Below are positions 1 through 7,426 of a stretch of 40,304 bases of DNA, one piece after another. The stretch covers positions 1 through 40,304 of the forward strand of contig NZ_JARWOP010000366.1 of NCBI RefSeq assembly GCF_029868745.1, read 5' to 3'. The notes under the pieces were generated by a model, which saw nothing but the letters and a program-made list of their open reading frames with translations, made no database searches and was not told where the DNA came from. The position numbers were made by a program, and so were the translations under genes. The DNA is from Nocardia wallacei. Its GTDB lineage: Bacteria > Actinomycetota > Actinomycetes > Mycobacteriales > Mycobacteriaceae. How positions within the stretch are numbered: the first letter of the stretch is position 1; each line of letters begins with the position of its first letter.

Positions 1-712
1 GCGACAGCGGGTCCGCGCGCTCGGCGCGTCCACGCCGACGCCCGCACCGGACGGAACCGCCTCGGACGGGGCCGCGGAGTCGTCCGCGCCCCGCCCGCGA
101 GCACCCGCCGCGGTGGCGCGGGTTCTTTCGGGCAGCGGGCGTGCGGGCGCCGATCCGCTGCCCGGTTCGGCCCGCGCCGCCCTGCGCTCGGCGGGGGCGA
201 TCCTGGTTGCCGATCACGGGCGCGGCGTCACCGCGCATCCGGAACTTCGCGCCCTGCTCGCCCAGCGGGCCCGGCAGGTCCCGATCGCCTGGTCCCCGCA
301 TCCGTACGGGAGCACGCCGGTTCCCGGCGTGGCGCTGGCGACGCCGGACCGTTCCTATGCCGCGGCACTGGTCCCCGGCCCGTTCGATTCCGGCACTCGG
401 GCGCGGGAACTGGTGCGGCGCTGGGAATCTCGTTCCGTCGCGGTGACGCTCGGCGCGCACGGCGCGGTGTTCTACCGGCACGGTGCGCGCGCGTACTTCC
501 CGATTCCGGTGCCGCGACAGCTGTATGTGCACGGCAGCCCGGACGCGTACGGCGCGGGCGACATGTTCGCCGTCACGGCCGCGACGGCCCTGCACACCGG
601 TCACGGCCTCGCCTACGCCGTGCGCCGCGCGGTCGAGTCCGCGGCCGAATTCGTCTGGGCCGGAGCCGTTTCCGGCACTCCCCCGGTACGTGATCTGCAA
701 CAGCACGCCTGA
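1..712 (+). CDS. PfkB-family sugar kinase, C-terminal part
   Basis: The reading frame is open at the left edge (phase starting at base 2) and stops at 710-712, so only the C-terminal part, about 236 residues, is visible. The diagnostic PfkB signature lies near the end as DAYGAGDMF, where the Asp of GAGD is the catalytic base that activates the acceptor hydroxyl. Before it comes an AVTLGAHGAVFY strand typical of the ribokinase fold. The arrangement resembles ADP-heptose-type kinases (HldE N-domain) and related sugar kinases, but the substrate-binding N-terminus is off the window, so no substrate can be named. The first visible 35 residues are rich in Pro, Ala and Ser and look like a linker or poorly conserved insert. 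A hairpin terminator follows at 768-801. Confidence 0.8.
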   Translation, partial: RQRVRALGASTPTPAPDGTASDGAAESSAPRPRAPAAVARVLSGSGRAGADPLPGSARAALRSAGAILVADHGRGVTAHPELRALLAQRARQVPIAWSPHPYGSTPVPGVALATPDRSYAAALVPGPFDSGTRARELVRRWESRSVAVTLGAHGAVFYRHGARAYFPIPVPRQLYVHGSPDAYGAGDMFAVTAATALHTGHGLAYAVRRAVESAAEFVWAGAVSGTPPVRDLQQHA

Positions 713-767
713 GCCGGGCCGGATTCTCGAAAACCACAGTGCGGCACAGTCTTTCAGCCCCGAACAG

Positions 768-801
768 GACAGTTGCCCCGCCGGTCGGCCGGGCAACTGT
801 C
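768..801. terminator. Bidirectional hairpin between convergent genes
   Basis: A perfect 11-bp stem (GACAGTTGCCC at 768-778 pairs with GGGCAACTGTC at 791-801) with a 12-nt GC-rich loop sits in the gap between the kinase stop and the stop of the oppositely oriented csbD-like gene. There is no U-tract, as is usual in actinobacteria, so the role as a shared terminator is inferred from position and stem strength. Confidence 0.65.
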
Positions 802-824
802 GTATGCGGCGGAAGACACCTGGG

Positions 825-1076
825 TCAGCGGTCACCCCGCTGGTAGGCGCGCTGGCGCTCCTCGTCGGCCTCCGCCTTGGCGCGCTCCTTCTCCGCCTGC
901 GCCTCGCGCTTGGCGGCCTCACGCTGGGAGTCGGCCCGATCCTGCTGGGACCGCCCCTCCTCGCGCAGCTCGTTGTTGCCGAGCAGAGCGCCCGCGGTCT
1001 CCTTGGCCTTACCCTTGGCACCCTCGACGACGCCCTCGATGCCTTCCTGAGCGCCACCCTTGTCGTGTTCGGACAT
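825..1076 (-). CDS. CsbD-like / microaggregate-binding small stress protein
   Basis: A protein of 83 residues, very hydrophilic. The N-terminal part (GIEGVVEGAKGKAKETAGALLGN) is CsbD-like, and the C-terminal half is a highly charged Ala/Glu/Lys/Arg/Gln helix, matching the actinobacterial microaggregate-binding protein 1 type. CsbD-like proteins are general-stress proteins of unknown biochemical role. A GTG at 1085 is in frame, but the GGAGG at 1085-1089 overlaps it. The ATG at 1076 has an 8-nt spacer from that ribosome site and was chosen. The best sigma-F/B-type promoter of the window (GTTT, 15 bp, GGGTAG) lies at 1119-1143. It stands alone downstream of the chaB/DUF6328 pair, with the same orientation. 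Confidence 0.85.
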   Translation of the reverse strand: MSEHDKGGAQEGIEGVVEGAKGKAKETAGALLGNNELREEGRSQQDRADSQREAAKREAQAEKERAKAEADEERQRAYQRGDR

Positions 1077-1118
1077 GACATTCACCTCCAGAATGTCGGT
1101 ATCACTGACGTTTTCGGC

Positions 1119-1143
1119 CTACCCGGGCTCATCGGGACGAAAC
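1119..1143 (-). promoter_or_regulatory. SigF/sigma-B-type promoter of the csbD-like gene
   Basis: Read on the minus strand: GTTT (1140-1143), 15 bp, GGGTAG (1119-1124). This equals the known Streptomyces sigma-B consensus GNNT-N14-16-GGGTA and the mycobacterial SigF consensus. It gives a leader of about 35 nt before the ATG at 1076. Confidence 0.7.
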
Positions 1144-1174
1144 ACGCTGCGCACCAGCGTGATTCATCCCACGA

Positions 1175-1714
1175 TCAGCTCTCCGTATCGGACGGACCGG
1201 TCCGCCTGCGCTGCTGCCACGGATGCACCACCCAGACGACCACGAACAGCAGCGCGAACGCCGATCCCGCCGCCGTACCCGCGGGCAGTCCCGCCACCAC
1301 GTCGAAGATCAGCATCGCGACGCCCGTCAACGCCAGACCGAGCAACGCCAGCCCCGCGATCGCGAACCGATGGGCCGAAGTCACCGCCCGCTCCAGCCGA
1401 TGCCGCCGGAACAGGATGCGATGCGCCGACACCGGCGCCACCAGAAAGACCGTCGCAGCGACCGACGCCGCCACGGTGGCCAGGTGCAGCCACCGCATCG
1501 GCGTCGACAACAATTCCTCGAACCGGGACTGGAACGGCAGGGTCAGCAAGAAGCCGGTGAGCAGCTGCACCCCGGTCTGCACGACGCGGGTCTCCTGAAT
1601 GAGCGTGGACCAGTTGCGATCCAGCCGCTGTGTGGGTGTTTCGTGCCGCGCCTGCCAGTCCCATGTCCCATCCCGTTCGGCCGGTGCGCTGCCCGCGGCA
1701 CCGGCCGCGGTCAC
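1175..1714 (-). CDS. DUF6328 family membrane protein
   Basis: A protein of 179 residues. After a hydrophilic N-terminus comes a block with RNWSTLIQETRVVQTGVQLLTGFLLTLPFQ, then about four hydrophobic segments (around residues 48-62, 78-97, 118-140 and 148-165) and a basic C-terminus. This pattern is that of DUF6328, a small actinobacterial inner-membrane family without known function. Its GTG start (1712-1714) overlaps the TGA of the chaB-like gene (1711-1713), so the two are translationally coupled and transcribed from the promoter at 2194-2218. The link to the stress-type ChaB protein suggests a shared role in envelope or ion stress, which is an inference. Confidence 0.8.
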   Translation of the reverse strand: MTAAGAAGSAPAERDGTWDWQARHETPTQRLDRNWSTLIQETRVVQTGVQLLTGFLLTLPFQSRFEELLSTPMRWLHLATVAASVAATVFLVAPVSAHRILFRRHRLERAVTSAHRFAIAGLALLGLALTGVAMLIFDVVAGLPAGTAAGSAFALLFVVVWVVHPWQQRRRTGPSDTES

Positions 1715-2148
1715 TCCGGTGCTCGCTTTCCGCGACCGCGGGACCGCGCCCGGCGGTTGTACCTCTCGATGGCCTCCACCAGCTGGTCCTTGGTCATCTT
1801 CCAGCGGCCGGAGATCTCCAGCCGCCCGGCGATGTCGAGCAGGTGCCGCTTGGAGGCATTGGCATCCACGCCCTCGGCCGTGCGGCCGGAGGCGTTCGGC
1901 CCGCCGCTCTCGGCGCGCTCGTCGGACGGGCCGCGGCGCTGTTTCGCCTCCCAGTGGTCGCCGACCTTCTCGTAGGAATGCTTGAGGGCGGCGTACGCCA
2001 CCCGGTGCGCCCGCTGTTCGCTGCCGTATTCGCGCAGCGCGGAATCATGCGTCTCGGCAAAGATCCGCTGTGCGTGTTCGTCGGATTTGCGCAGCGTGCT
2101 GGGCAACTCGGTGGCCTTGGGCGCGCCGCGCTGATCGGTTTTCGGCAT
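1711..2148 (-). CDS. ChaB family protein with C-terminal Rho_N/SAP-like domain
   Basis: A protein of 145 residues. The first about 65 residues (ELPSTLRKSDEHAQRIFAETHDSALREYG, then RAHRVAYAALKHSYEKVGDHW) are a ChaB domain, a fold first named for a cation-transport regulator in E. coli. A charged linker follows, then a Rho-termination-factor N-terminal-like helix unit (LLDIAGRLEISGRWKMTKDQLVEAI, about residues 105-130). Two ATGs lie back to back at 2151 and 2148. A GGGG at 2154-2157 is only 2 nt from the first but 5 nt from the second, so 2148 was preferred. The gene heads an operon with the DUF6328 gene (4-nt overlap). ChaB/Rho_N fusions are common in actinobacterial stress clusters; the molecular role is unknown. 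Confidence 0.85.
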   Translation of the reverse strand: MPKTDQRGAPKATELPSTLRKSDEHAQRIFAETHDSALREYGSEQRAHRVAYAALKHSYEKVGDHWEAKQRRGPSDERAESGGPNASGRTAEGVDANASKRHLLDIAGRLEISGRWKMTKDQLVEAIERYNRRARSRGRGKRAPE

Positions 2149-2193
2149 CATCGCCCCTTTCACTGATAGGACTGGCCGCGTCGCATTGTTCGC

Positions 2194-2218
2194 GTACCCG
2201 CACCACGGGCGGCCAATC
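2194..2218 (-). promoter_or_regulatory. SigF/sigma-B-type promoter of the chaB-DUF6328 operon
   Basis: On the minus strand GATT (2215-2218), 15 bp, GGGTAC (2194-2199). The -35 element has one change from GTTT but fits GNNT; the -10 is the sigma-B consensus. It lies about 46 bp before the start codon. Confidence 0.6.
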
Positions 2219-2247
2219 GGCAATTCGCAGGTCCACCCGCCCGCGAC

Positions 2248-2272
2248 GTTTCGGACCGCACCTCCCGGCTAT
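2248..2272 (+). promoter_or_regulatory. SigF/sigma-B-type promoter of the FAD/Rieske oxidoreductase gene
   Basis: GTTT (2248-2251), 15 bp, GGCTAT (2267-2272). Only 8 nt separate the -10 from the ATG at 2281, so the transcript would be leaderless or nearly so, which explains the lack of a ribosome site. It is divergent from the chaB promoter, with 29 bp between the two elements. Confidence 0.55.
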
Positions 2273-2280
2273 CCGGACGC

Positions 2281-3777
2281 ATGACTTCGATCTGGCTGCA
2301 CAAGACCCGTCCCCCGGCGCATCCACCCCTCACCCCGGGCCGCCGCTTCGACGTCCTGGTGGTCGGCGGCGGCCTCACCGGCCTGACCACCGCGCTGCTG
2401 CTGGCCGAGCAGGGCGTGTCGGCCGCGGTGCTGGAGGCCCGCCGCCTCGGCGCGGTGACCACCGGGAACACCACCGGCAAGATCAGCCTGCTGCAAGGCA
2501 CGCGCGCGAGTTCGATCGGCCGCAAGCACGGCATCGCCCTGCTGCACGACTACCTGACCGCCAATCGCGAGGCCCAGCAGTGGCTGCTGCGCTACTGCGA
2601 GGACCACGGCATCGCCGTGCAGCGCGAACCCGCGTACACCTACGTCCAGACCCCCGACGGCACCGACCTGATCCGCGCCGAACTGGACCTCACCCGCAAG
2701 GCCGGGCTGCCGACCACCTTCACGACCGACCTGGACGTGCCGTTCCCGAACCACGGCGCGGTGCGGCTGGACGACCAGGCGCAGCTCGACGCCATCGAGG
2801 TGATCGACGCGCTGGCCGCCGACCTGGACGCGCGCGGCGTGCCGATCTTCGAGGAGACCCGGGTCCAAGGCCGAGCCTCGGATTCCGGACCCGATCACGT
2901 CCTGCACACCGACCACGGCGATGTCGCCGCCGGCACCGTCGTACTGGCCACCGGCACACCGATTCTCGACCGCGGCGGCTTCTTCGCCCGCGTCACCGCG
3001 CAGCGTTCCTACGCCGCCGCATTCCGCGTCTCGGAGCCGATACCCCGCGGCATGTACCTCAGTGCCGACGACCCGACCCGCTCGGTGCGGTACGCGCCGA
3101 CGCCGGAGGGCACCCTGCTGCTGGTGGGCGGCAGCGGCCACACCGTCGGCCGCACCCGTTCCGCCCGGGCGCACGCCGACGACGTGGTCGACTGGACCCG
3201 CACCTGGTTCCCCTCCGCCGAACCGCTGTACCGCTGGTCGGCCCAGGACTACCGCGCCGGCGCCCAGCTGCCCTACGCCGGTCCCATCCTGCCGGGCAAC
3301 CATCGCATCCTGGTCGCCACCGGTTACGCCAAGTGGGGTCTGACCAACGCCGTCGCGGCCGCGCACGTGCTCACCGCCGGCGTGGTCGGCAAGCGCCCGT
3401 CGTGGGCGCACGCGTTCACCACCTGGAGTCCGCGTGAGCTGGCCGCGCTGCCCGCCCTGCTGCGCGACAACGGCGCTGTGGGAGCACAACTTTCGGCCGG
3501 CTGGGCCACCGCGCTGGCGTCGAAGAAGGACCAGCCGGGGCCGCCGCCGGAAGGCGCCGGCCGCGTCGAGCGCCGCGGGCTCACCCCCACCGCGGTCAGT
3601 ACCGTCGACGGCCGGACCCGCAGCATCTCGGCGGTCTGCCCGCACCTGGGCGGCATCCTCGCCTGGAACGACGCCGAGCACACCTGGGACTGCCCGCTGC
3701 ACGGCTCCCGCTTCGCCGCCGACGGCACCCTGCTCGAGGGCCCGGCCACGCACCCGGCGACCGGCGGCAACGATTAG
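2281..3777 (+). CDS. FAD-dependent oxidoreductase (DAO fold) with C-terminal Rieske [2Fe-2S] domain
   Basis: A protein of 498 residues. A dinucleotide-binding motif at about 21-35 (VLVVGGGLTGLTTAL) is followed by NTTGKISLLQG, typical of the YhfW-like DAO branch. The C-terminus (about 440-490) holds a Rieske cluster site: CPHLGG (Cys and His) and, 15 residues on, CPLHGSRF (Cys and His). The family is thought to transfer electrons between a substrate, FAD and the iron-sulfur centre; no substrate is established. It is soluble, with no signal peptide. The ATG at 2281 has no ribosome site but sits 8 nt after a GGCTAT -10, fitting a leaderless start. The stop codon lies within the promoter of the next gene. 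These enzymes often occur in actinobacterial stress clusters, as here. Confidence 0.9.
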   Translation: MTSIWLHKTRPPAHPPLTPGRRFDVLVVGGGLTGLTTALLLAEQGVSAAVLEARRLGAVTTGNTTGKISLLQGTRASSIGRKHGIALLHDYLTANREAQQWLLRYCEDHGIAVQREPAYTYVQTPDGTDLIRAELDLTRKAGLPTTFTTDLDVPFPNHGAVRLDDQAQLDAIEVIDALAADLDARGVPIFEETRVQGRASDSGPDHVLHTDHGDVAAGTVVLATGTPILDRGGFFARVTAQRSYAAAFRVSEPIPRGMYLSADDPTRSVRYAPTPEGTLLLVGGSGHTVGRTRSARAHADDVVDWTRTWFPSAEPLYRWSAQDYRAGAQLPYAGPILPGNHRILVATGYAKWGLTNAVAAAHVLTAGVVGKRPSWAHAFTTWSPRELAALPALLRDNGAVGAQLSAGWATALASKKDQPGPPPEGAGRVERRGLTPTAVSTVDGRTRSISAVCPHLGGILAWNDAEHTWDCPLHGSRFAADGTLLEGPATHPATGGND

Positions 3778-3796
3778 CCGGAACCTCGCAGGGTAG
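3772..3796 (+). promoter_or_regulatory. SigF/sigma-B-type promoter of the nucleotidyltransferase-BON gene
   Basis: GATT (3772-3775), 15 bp, GGGTAG (3791-3796), then 9 nt to the ATG at 3806. The -35 overlaps the stop codon of the preceding gene, giving the downstream gene its own stress-type promoter inside a compact same-strand run. Confidence 0.6.
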
Positions 3797-3805
3797 GTCC
3801 CCACC

Positions 3806-4630
3806 ATGGTCATGACCATCGAGCAGCTGTTGCGGACCCTCACCCGGGTCGTCAACACGCTGCTGGCAGCCGAGATCCCGTTCGCGGTCGCGGGCGGGTG
3901 TGCCGTGTATGCCCGCGGCGGACCGCCGTCGGACCACGATGTCGACATCTTCGTCAAGCCCCCCGACGTCGGCCGCGCCTGCCGGGCGCTCACCGAAGCG
4001 GGCCTGCGTACGGTCGATCCGGCCGAAGACTGGCTGACCAAGGCATACGATGGAGACACCCTGGTGGACTTGATCTTCCGGCCCAACTACCGCCCCGTCA
4101 ACGACGCGCTGCTCGGCCGGACGACCTGGATGCGGATCGGTCCCACCGCAGCGCCCGTGGTCAGCGGCACCGATCTGATGGTCGACAAGCTCATGGTGCT
4201 CGATCCGCACCGACTGGATCTCACCGGACTGCTGCGCATCGCCCGCGGGCTGCGCGAGCAGGTGGACTGGCCGCGGGTCCGGGAGGAGACCGAGATGTCA
4301 CCGTACGCGCGGGCATTCCTCGGCCTGCTGGACGACCTGGGCGTCAGCAACAAAGGAGACATGATGACCGATCCGGACAGTGACATGTTGCCGCAATACC
4401 TCGTGGCGAACCTGCGCCGCGCTTTCGCCGAGGACCCGCGCACCGCGGAACTCGGTGTGCAGGTGACGATTCGAGGCGACGTGGTGGTACTCAGCGGAGA
4501 AGTCGCCAGCGCACAGTGCCGCGAGCACCTGCGGGAGGTCGTCCACGAGCACGTCCCGAAACTCCGGGTGCACAACGATGTTCGCGTCACCAGTCACGCG
4601 GCCCCGACCGGTCGCGAGCAGCTGGACTGA
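3806..4630 (+). CDS. Nucleotidyltransferase-fold protein fused to a BON domain
   Basis: A protein of 274 residues. Residues about 1-180 form a minimal nucleotidyltransferase (pol-beta-like) fold: VAGGCAVYARG, then DHDVDIFV with two Asp for metal, and a third acidic residue in LVDLIF. It resembles MNT/antitoxin-like and DUF6036-type transferases. Residues about 195-265 form a BON domain (VQVTIRGDVVVLSGEVAS, then HVPKLRVHNDVRV), a phospholipid- or ligand-binding module usually found in periplasmic or stress proteins. At the joint, AAAGGAG (4352-4358) stands before two in-frame ATGs (4361, 4364), so the BON part may also be made alone as an 88-residue protein. The main start at 3806 lies 9 nt after the stress-type -10. 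The metallophosphoesterase gene follows after 27 bp. Confidence 0.85.
   Translation: MVMTIEQLLRTLTRVVNTLLAAEIPFAVAGGCAVYARGGPPSDHDVDIFVKPPDVGRACRALTEAGLRTVDPAEDWLTKAYDGDTLVDLIFRPNYRPVNDALLGRTTWMRIGPTAAPVVSGTDLMVDKLMVLDPHRLDLTGLLRIARGLREQVDWPRVREETEMSPYARAFLGLLDDLGVSNKGDMMTDPDSDMLPQYLVANLRRAFAEDPRTAELGVQVTIRGDVVVLSGEVASAQCREHLREVVHEHVPKLRVHNDVRVTSHAAPTGREQLD
4352..4366 (+). promoter_or_regulatory. Internal ribosome-binding site and in-frame start for the BON domain
   Basis: AAAGGAG at 4352-4358 is followed by ATGATG at 4361-4366. The second ATG has the usual 5-nt spacing. Both are in frame with the 3806 gene (residues 186 and 187) and mark exactly the domain boundary. This is a stronger Shine-Dalgarno sequence than the one at the annotated gene start. 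Confidence 0.55.
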
Positions 4631-4657
4631 AAACTCTTCGGCCACAGGAGGTTCACC

Positions 4658-5425
4658 ATGCGCATAGCCGCGGTAGGCGACGTCCATCTCGGTACGGACT
4701 CGGCCGGGCTGCTCCGCCCGGCCTTGGACGAACTTCCCCGCTGCGCCGACGTGCTGCTGCTCGCCGGGGACCTCACCCGGCACGGCACCCTCGACGAGGC
4801 CCGGGTCGTCGCCGAGGAATTCCAGGATGTGGGCGTCCCGGTGATCGCGGTGCTCGGCAACCACGACCATCACAGCGATGCCCAGCGCGAGATCGGCACG
4901 CTCCTCACCGAGCACGGCATCAGCGTGCTCGAGGGCACCGCCGCGACCGTCACCATCGACGGGCACACCCTGGGGGTAGCGGGCACCAAGGGCTTCGGCG
5001 GCGGCTTCGCGGGCAAGTGCGCCAGTGTCTTCGGCGAACGCATCATGCGCGAGTTCGCCTCGCACACTGTCGATCTCGCCGATTCGCTGCGGGTGGCACT
5101 GCGCGGGCTCGACACCGATGTGACGGTGGCGCTCACGCACTACTCCCCCGTCAGCGACACGCTGCACGGCGAGCCGCGCGAGATCTACCCGTTCCTCGGC
5201 TCGTATCTGCTCGGGGAGGCGATCGACGAGGGCGGCGTGGACCTGGCGCTGCACGGCCACGCGCACGCCGGGTGCGAGAGCGGCACCACGCCGGGCGGCG
5301 TCCGGGTGCGCAATGTCGCCCAGCCGGTCATCCACGCCGCCTTCGCGGTCTACGAACTGACCGTGCCCGGCGACGAGACTCCCGCATCGCGGTTCACGAC
5401 CGAAGCCGCGGGCGCCCGGTCCTGA
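4658..5425 (+). CDS. Calcineurin-like metallophosphoesterase
   Basis: A protein of 255 residues with all signature motifs of the family in order: GDVHLG (residues 7-12), LLAGDLTRHG (about 35), LGNHDHH (about 67), LTHYSP (about 159) and HGHAHAG (about 198). These residues bind two metal ions and attack phosphoester bonds; the substrate is unknown. No signal peptide or membrane segment is present. The start is well supported by AGGAGG with a 6-nt spacer to the ATG at 4658. It lies 27 bp after the nucleotidyltransferase-BON gene with no evident promoter of its own, so the two likely form an operon. Confidence 0.9.
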   Translation: MRIAAVGDVHLGTDSAGLLRPALDELPRCADVLLLAGDLTRHGTLDEARVVAEEFQDVGVPVIAVLGNHDHHSDAQREIGTLLTEHGISVLEGTAATVTIDGHTLGVAGTKGFGGGFAGKCASVFGERIMREFASHTVDLADSLRVALRGLDTDVTVALTHYSPVSDTLHGEPREIYPFLGSYLLGEAIDEGGVDLALHGHAHAGCESGTTPGGVRVRNVAQPVIHAAFAVYELTVPGDETPASRFTTEAAGARS

Positions 5426-5437
5426 CGCCGTGCGGCG

Positions 5438-5854
5438 TCACTCCTCCGAGACCGCCGCGACGACCTTCCCGGCTTCCGGATTGTCCAGTGCGCGTGCCAC
5501 ATCGGCCTGCGCGACGATGCCTACCAAGCGGTCGCCGTCGAGCACCGGCACGCGGCGCACCTGGCGCTCGGCCATCACCGCGCACACCGCGGACACGTCG
5601 TCGTCGGCGCGGACCACGATCGGTGTGCCCTCGGCGAGTTCACCGGCGTCCACCCCGAGCGGATCCTTGCGCCGGGCGATCACCTTCACCACGATGTCGC
5701 GGTCGGTCAGCATGCCCTTCAGCCGGCCGTCCTCGCCGCAGATCGGCAGCGCACCGACATCCAGATCGGCCATCATGCGGGCCGCCTCGGTCACGGTGTC
5801 GCTGGACCGGACGCATTGCACGTCCGGCGTCATGAGGTCGCGTGCGGTGGTCAT
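5438..5854 (-). CDS. Protein with a pair of CBS domains
   Basis: A protein of 138 residues made almost entirely of two CBS repeats: DLMTPDVQCVRSSDTVTEAA to GMLTDRDIVVKV (about 6-60) and EGTPIVVRADDDVSAVC to GIVAQADVARAL (about 77-128). Such stand-alone CBS pairs bind adenosyl ligands (AMP, ATP, SAM) and act as energy or redox sensors; related mycobacterial hypoxic response protein 1 (Hrp1, Rv2626c) is dormancy-induced. The start at 5854 has AGGAGG with a 5-nt spacer. It is transcribed divergently from the glycosyltransferase gene; both have stress-type promoters in the 110-bp gap. It converges with the metallophosphoesterase gene, with 12 bp between the stops. Confidence 0.9.
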   Translation of the reverse strand: MTTARDLMTPDVQCVRSSDTVTEAARMMADLDVGALPICGEDGRLKGMLTDRDIVVKVIARRKDPLGVDAGELAEGTPIVVRADDDVSAVCAVMAERQVRRVPVLDGDRLVGIVAQADVARALDNPEAGKVVAAVSEE

Positions 5855-5897
5855 CGGAACCTCCTAGCCTCGAGTGGACCTCGTCTTCGTTCCCCGC

Positions 5898-5922
5898 CTA
5901 CCCGGCCTGCACCCACGTACAC
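5898..5922 (-). promoter_or_regulatory. SigF/sigma-B-type promoter of the CBS-domain gene
   Basis: On the minus strand GTGT (5919-5922), 15 bp, GGGTAG (5898-5903). It lies 11 bp from the divergent promoter at 5933-5957, so the two genes share one control region. Confidence 0.6.
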
Positions 5923-5932
5923 CATCCGAACG

Positions 5933-5957
5933 GTTTCATCCCGCGGTCGCCGGGCAC
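5933..5957 (+). promoter_or_regulatory. SigF/sigma-B-type promoter of the glycosyltransferase gene
   Basis: GTTT (5933-5936), 15 bp, GGGCAC (5952-5957), then 9 nt to the ATG at 5967. The distance to the start equals that of the promoter at 3772-3796, which supports the chosen start. Confidence 0.5.
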
Positions 5958-5966
5958 CCGGCCGAT

Positions 5967-6995
5967 ATGAGCGCTCCCGCCGAACCACCCGTAGCGCCGC
6001 TGAACGTGCTGGTCTGGCACGTCCACGGACCTTGGACGACCTCCTTCGTACAAGGTCCGCACCGCTATCTGCTGCCGACGGACCCCGCGCTGGGCGAATG
6101 GGCGCTGGGCCGCGGCGGGCGAGCGTGGCCGGATCGCGTGGTCGAGGTCGCGCCGGCGGATCTCGCCGCCGCCGAGGTCGATGTCGTCGTGCTCCAGCGC
6201 CCCGGCGAGTTCGACCTGGCGCGGGAGTGGCTCGGGCGGGCGCCGGGCACCGAGATCCCCGCGGTCTACGTCGAGCACAACACACCCGCCGAGCACGCCG
6301 CGCTCTCCCGCCACCCGCTCGCCGATCGCACCGACATCCCCTTGGTGCACATCACCCACTTCAATCGGCTGATGTGGGACAACGGCCGCTGCCCGATCGA
6401 GGTGATCCCGCACGGCGTACCCGACCCCGGACATCTGTACACCGGGGAATTGGCGCGAGTGGCCACGATCGTCAACGAGCCGGTACGACGCCGGCGCATC
6501 GCCGGAACGGATCTGCTCGCCCCGCTGTCCGCCGCGGCGCCGGTCGACGTCTTCGGTGCCGGCACCGATGATGCGGGCGCGGCGGCGGGCCAGCCGACCG
6601 GCCGGGTGTGCGGCCTGGGCGAGCTGGAACAGCCTGCGCTGCACCGGGAATTGGGGCGGCACCGCGTGTACGCGCACACCGCGCGCTGGACCTCGCTGGG
6701 CGTGTCGGTGATCGAGGCGATGTACCTCGGCATGCCCATCGTGGCCGTCGGCACCACCGAGACCGCCACGGCCATTCCCGCGGACGCCGGCGTGGTGTCC
6801 ACCGATCCCGACATCCTCGCCGAGGCGATCCGCCAGTTCCTCGCCGAACCGGTCTTCGCCGAGATCACCGGCAAATCCGCGCGGCAGTGGGCACAGGCCA
6901 ATTTCGGAATCGATGAATTCGTCCGCCGCTGGGATCGACTGCTGTCCGGCCTGGCCGGCGACCGCACCACCCTCGCACAGGAAGGACAGCGCTGA
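5967..6995 (+). CDS. Glycosyltransferase, GT4-like
   Basis: A protein of 342 residues with a GT-B fold. The N-terminal domain begins NVLVWHVHGPWTTSFVQG and holds PRPGEFD- and VEHNTPAEHA-type segments; the C-terminal domain carries the retaining-transferase motif GVSVIEAMYLGMPIVAVGTTE (about 233-253), where the conserved Glu contacts the nucleotide sugar. Donor and acceptor are unknown. Comparable glycosyltransferases occur next to PfkB/heptose-kinase genes in actinobacteria, and such a kinase opens this window. A longer frame begins at a GTG at 5874, but it would run through the promoter region; the ATG at 5967, 9 nt after a GGGCAC -10, was preferred. The stop overlaps the next start (TGATG), indicating coupling. 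Confidence 0.85.
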   Translation: MSAPAEPPVAPLNVLVWHVHGPWTTSFVQGPHRYLLPTDPALGEWALGRGGRAWPDRVVEVAPADLAAAEVDVVVLQRPGEFDLAREWLGRAPGTEIPAVYVEHNTPAEHAALSRHPLADRTDIPLVHITHFNRLMWDNGRCPIEVIPHGVPDPGHLYTGELARVATIVNEPVRRRRIAGTDLLAPLSAAAPVDVFGAGTDDAGAAAGQPTGRVCGLGELEQPALHRELGRHRVYAHTARWTSLGVSVIEAMYLGMPIVAVGTTETATAIPADAGVVSTDPDILAEAIRQFLAEPVFAEITGKSARQWAQANFGIDEFVRRWDRLLSGLAGDRTTLAQEGQR

Positions 6996-7339
6996 TGTCC
7001 CACATTCCGAAAGAACCGACCGGTGCCACCTTTTCCGACGCGCCCGGATCCGGCCGCCGACGCCGCTACTCCCCCGACACCAAGCGCACCAGTCGTTCCC
7101 GTGCCGGCGAGTCGGTCGCCGACGCCCGCAACTGGCCGGGTCTGGCCCTGCTGGGCATCGGGCTCGTCGCGCTGGCGGCCACGCTCACCGCCGCGGGTTA
7201 CGGCTTCGGCGGCTGGGCCGTGGTGGGAGCGGTGGTCACCGCGGTCTGCCTGGTTGCGGGCGTCGCCCTGGTCGCCGCGGAGCACCGCCGCGTCCGTGCC
7301 CGCGCGGGCGACCAGCTTCGCGATCCCGGCGGCCATTGA
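6995..7339 (+). CDS. Small two-helix membrane protein, UsfY-like
   Basis: A protein of 114 residues. A basic N-terminus (about 1-45, rich in Arg and Ser) leads to two hydrophobic helices (about 48-68 and 74-94) and a basic tail (AEHRRVRARAGDQ). The RAGESVADARNWPG entry and the two-helix layout recall UsfY, a small protein encoded near sigF in mycobacteria; this similarity is from memory and is weak. The ATG at 6995 overlaps the glycosyltransferase stop and has an AGGA upstream, so it is the second gene of that operon. A 12-bp hairpin follows at 7381-7415. Confidence 0.7.
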   Translation: MSHIPKEPTGATFSDAPGSGRRRRYSPDTKRTSRSRAGESVADARNWPGLALLGIGLVALAATLTAAGYGFGGWAVVGAVVTAVCLVAGVALVAAEHRRVRARAGDQLRDPGGH

Positions 7340-7380
7340 CGCTGCGCTACAGCGCTTTTCGCCTCGACGCCGCTCGAACA

Positions 7381-7415
7381 GACGCGGACCGCCGGTGGTT
7401 CCCGCGGTCCGCGTC
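7381..7415. terminator. Bidirectional hairpin between convergent genes
   Basis: A perfect 12-bp stem, GACGCGGACCGC (7381-7392) with GCGGTCCGCGTC (7404-7415), and an 11-nt loop. It lies between the stop of the membrane protein (7339) and the stop of the DUF4142 gene (7427) and can serve both strands. Confidence 0.7.
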
Positions 7416-7426
7416 GTCGTGCCGGC

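Noticed and set aside
2269..4086. Long minus-strand frame of about 600 codons opposite the FAD/Rieske gene.
   Set aside because: It overlaps two well-supported plus-strand genes and has no recognisable domain; its composition is that of an antisense shadow.
5874..5966. N-terminal extension of the glycosyltransferase from a GTG at 5874.
   Set aside because: It would run through two divergent stress-type promoters; the ATG at 5967 follows the -10 at the same distance as in the NT-BON gene.
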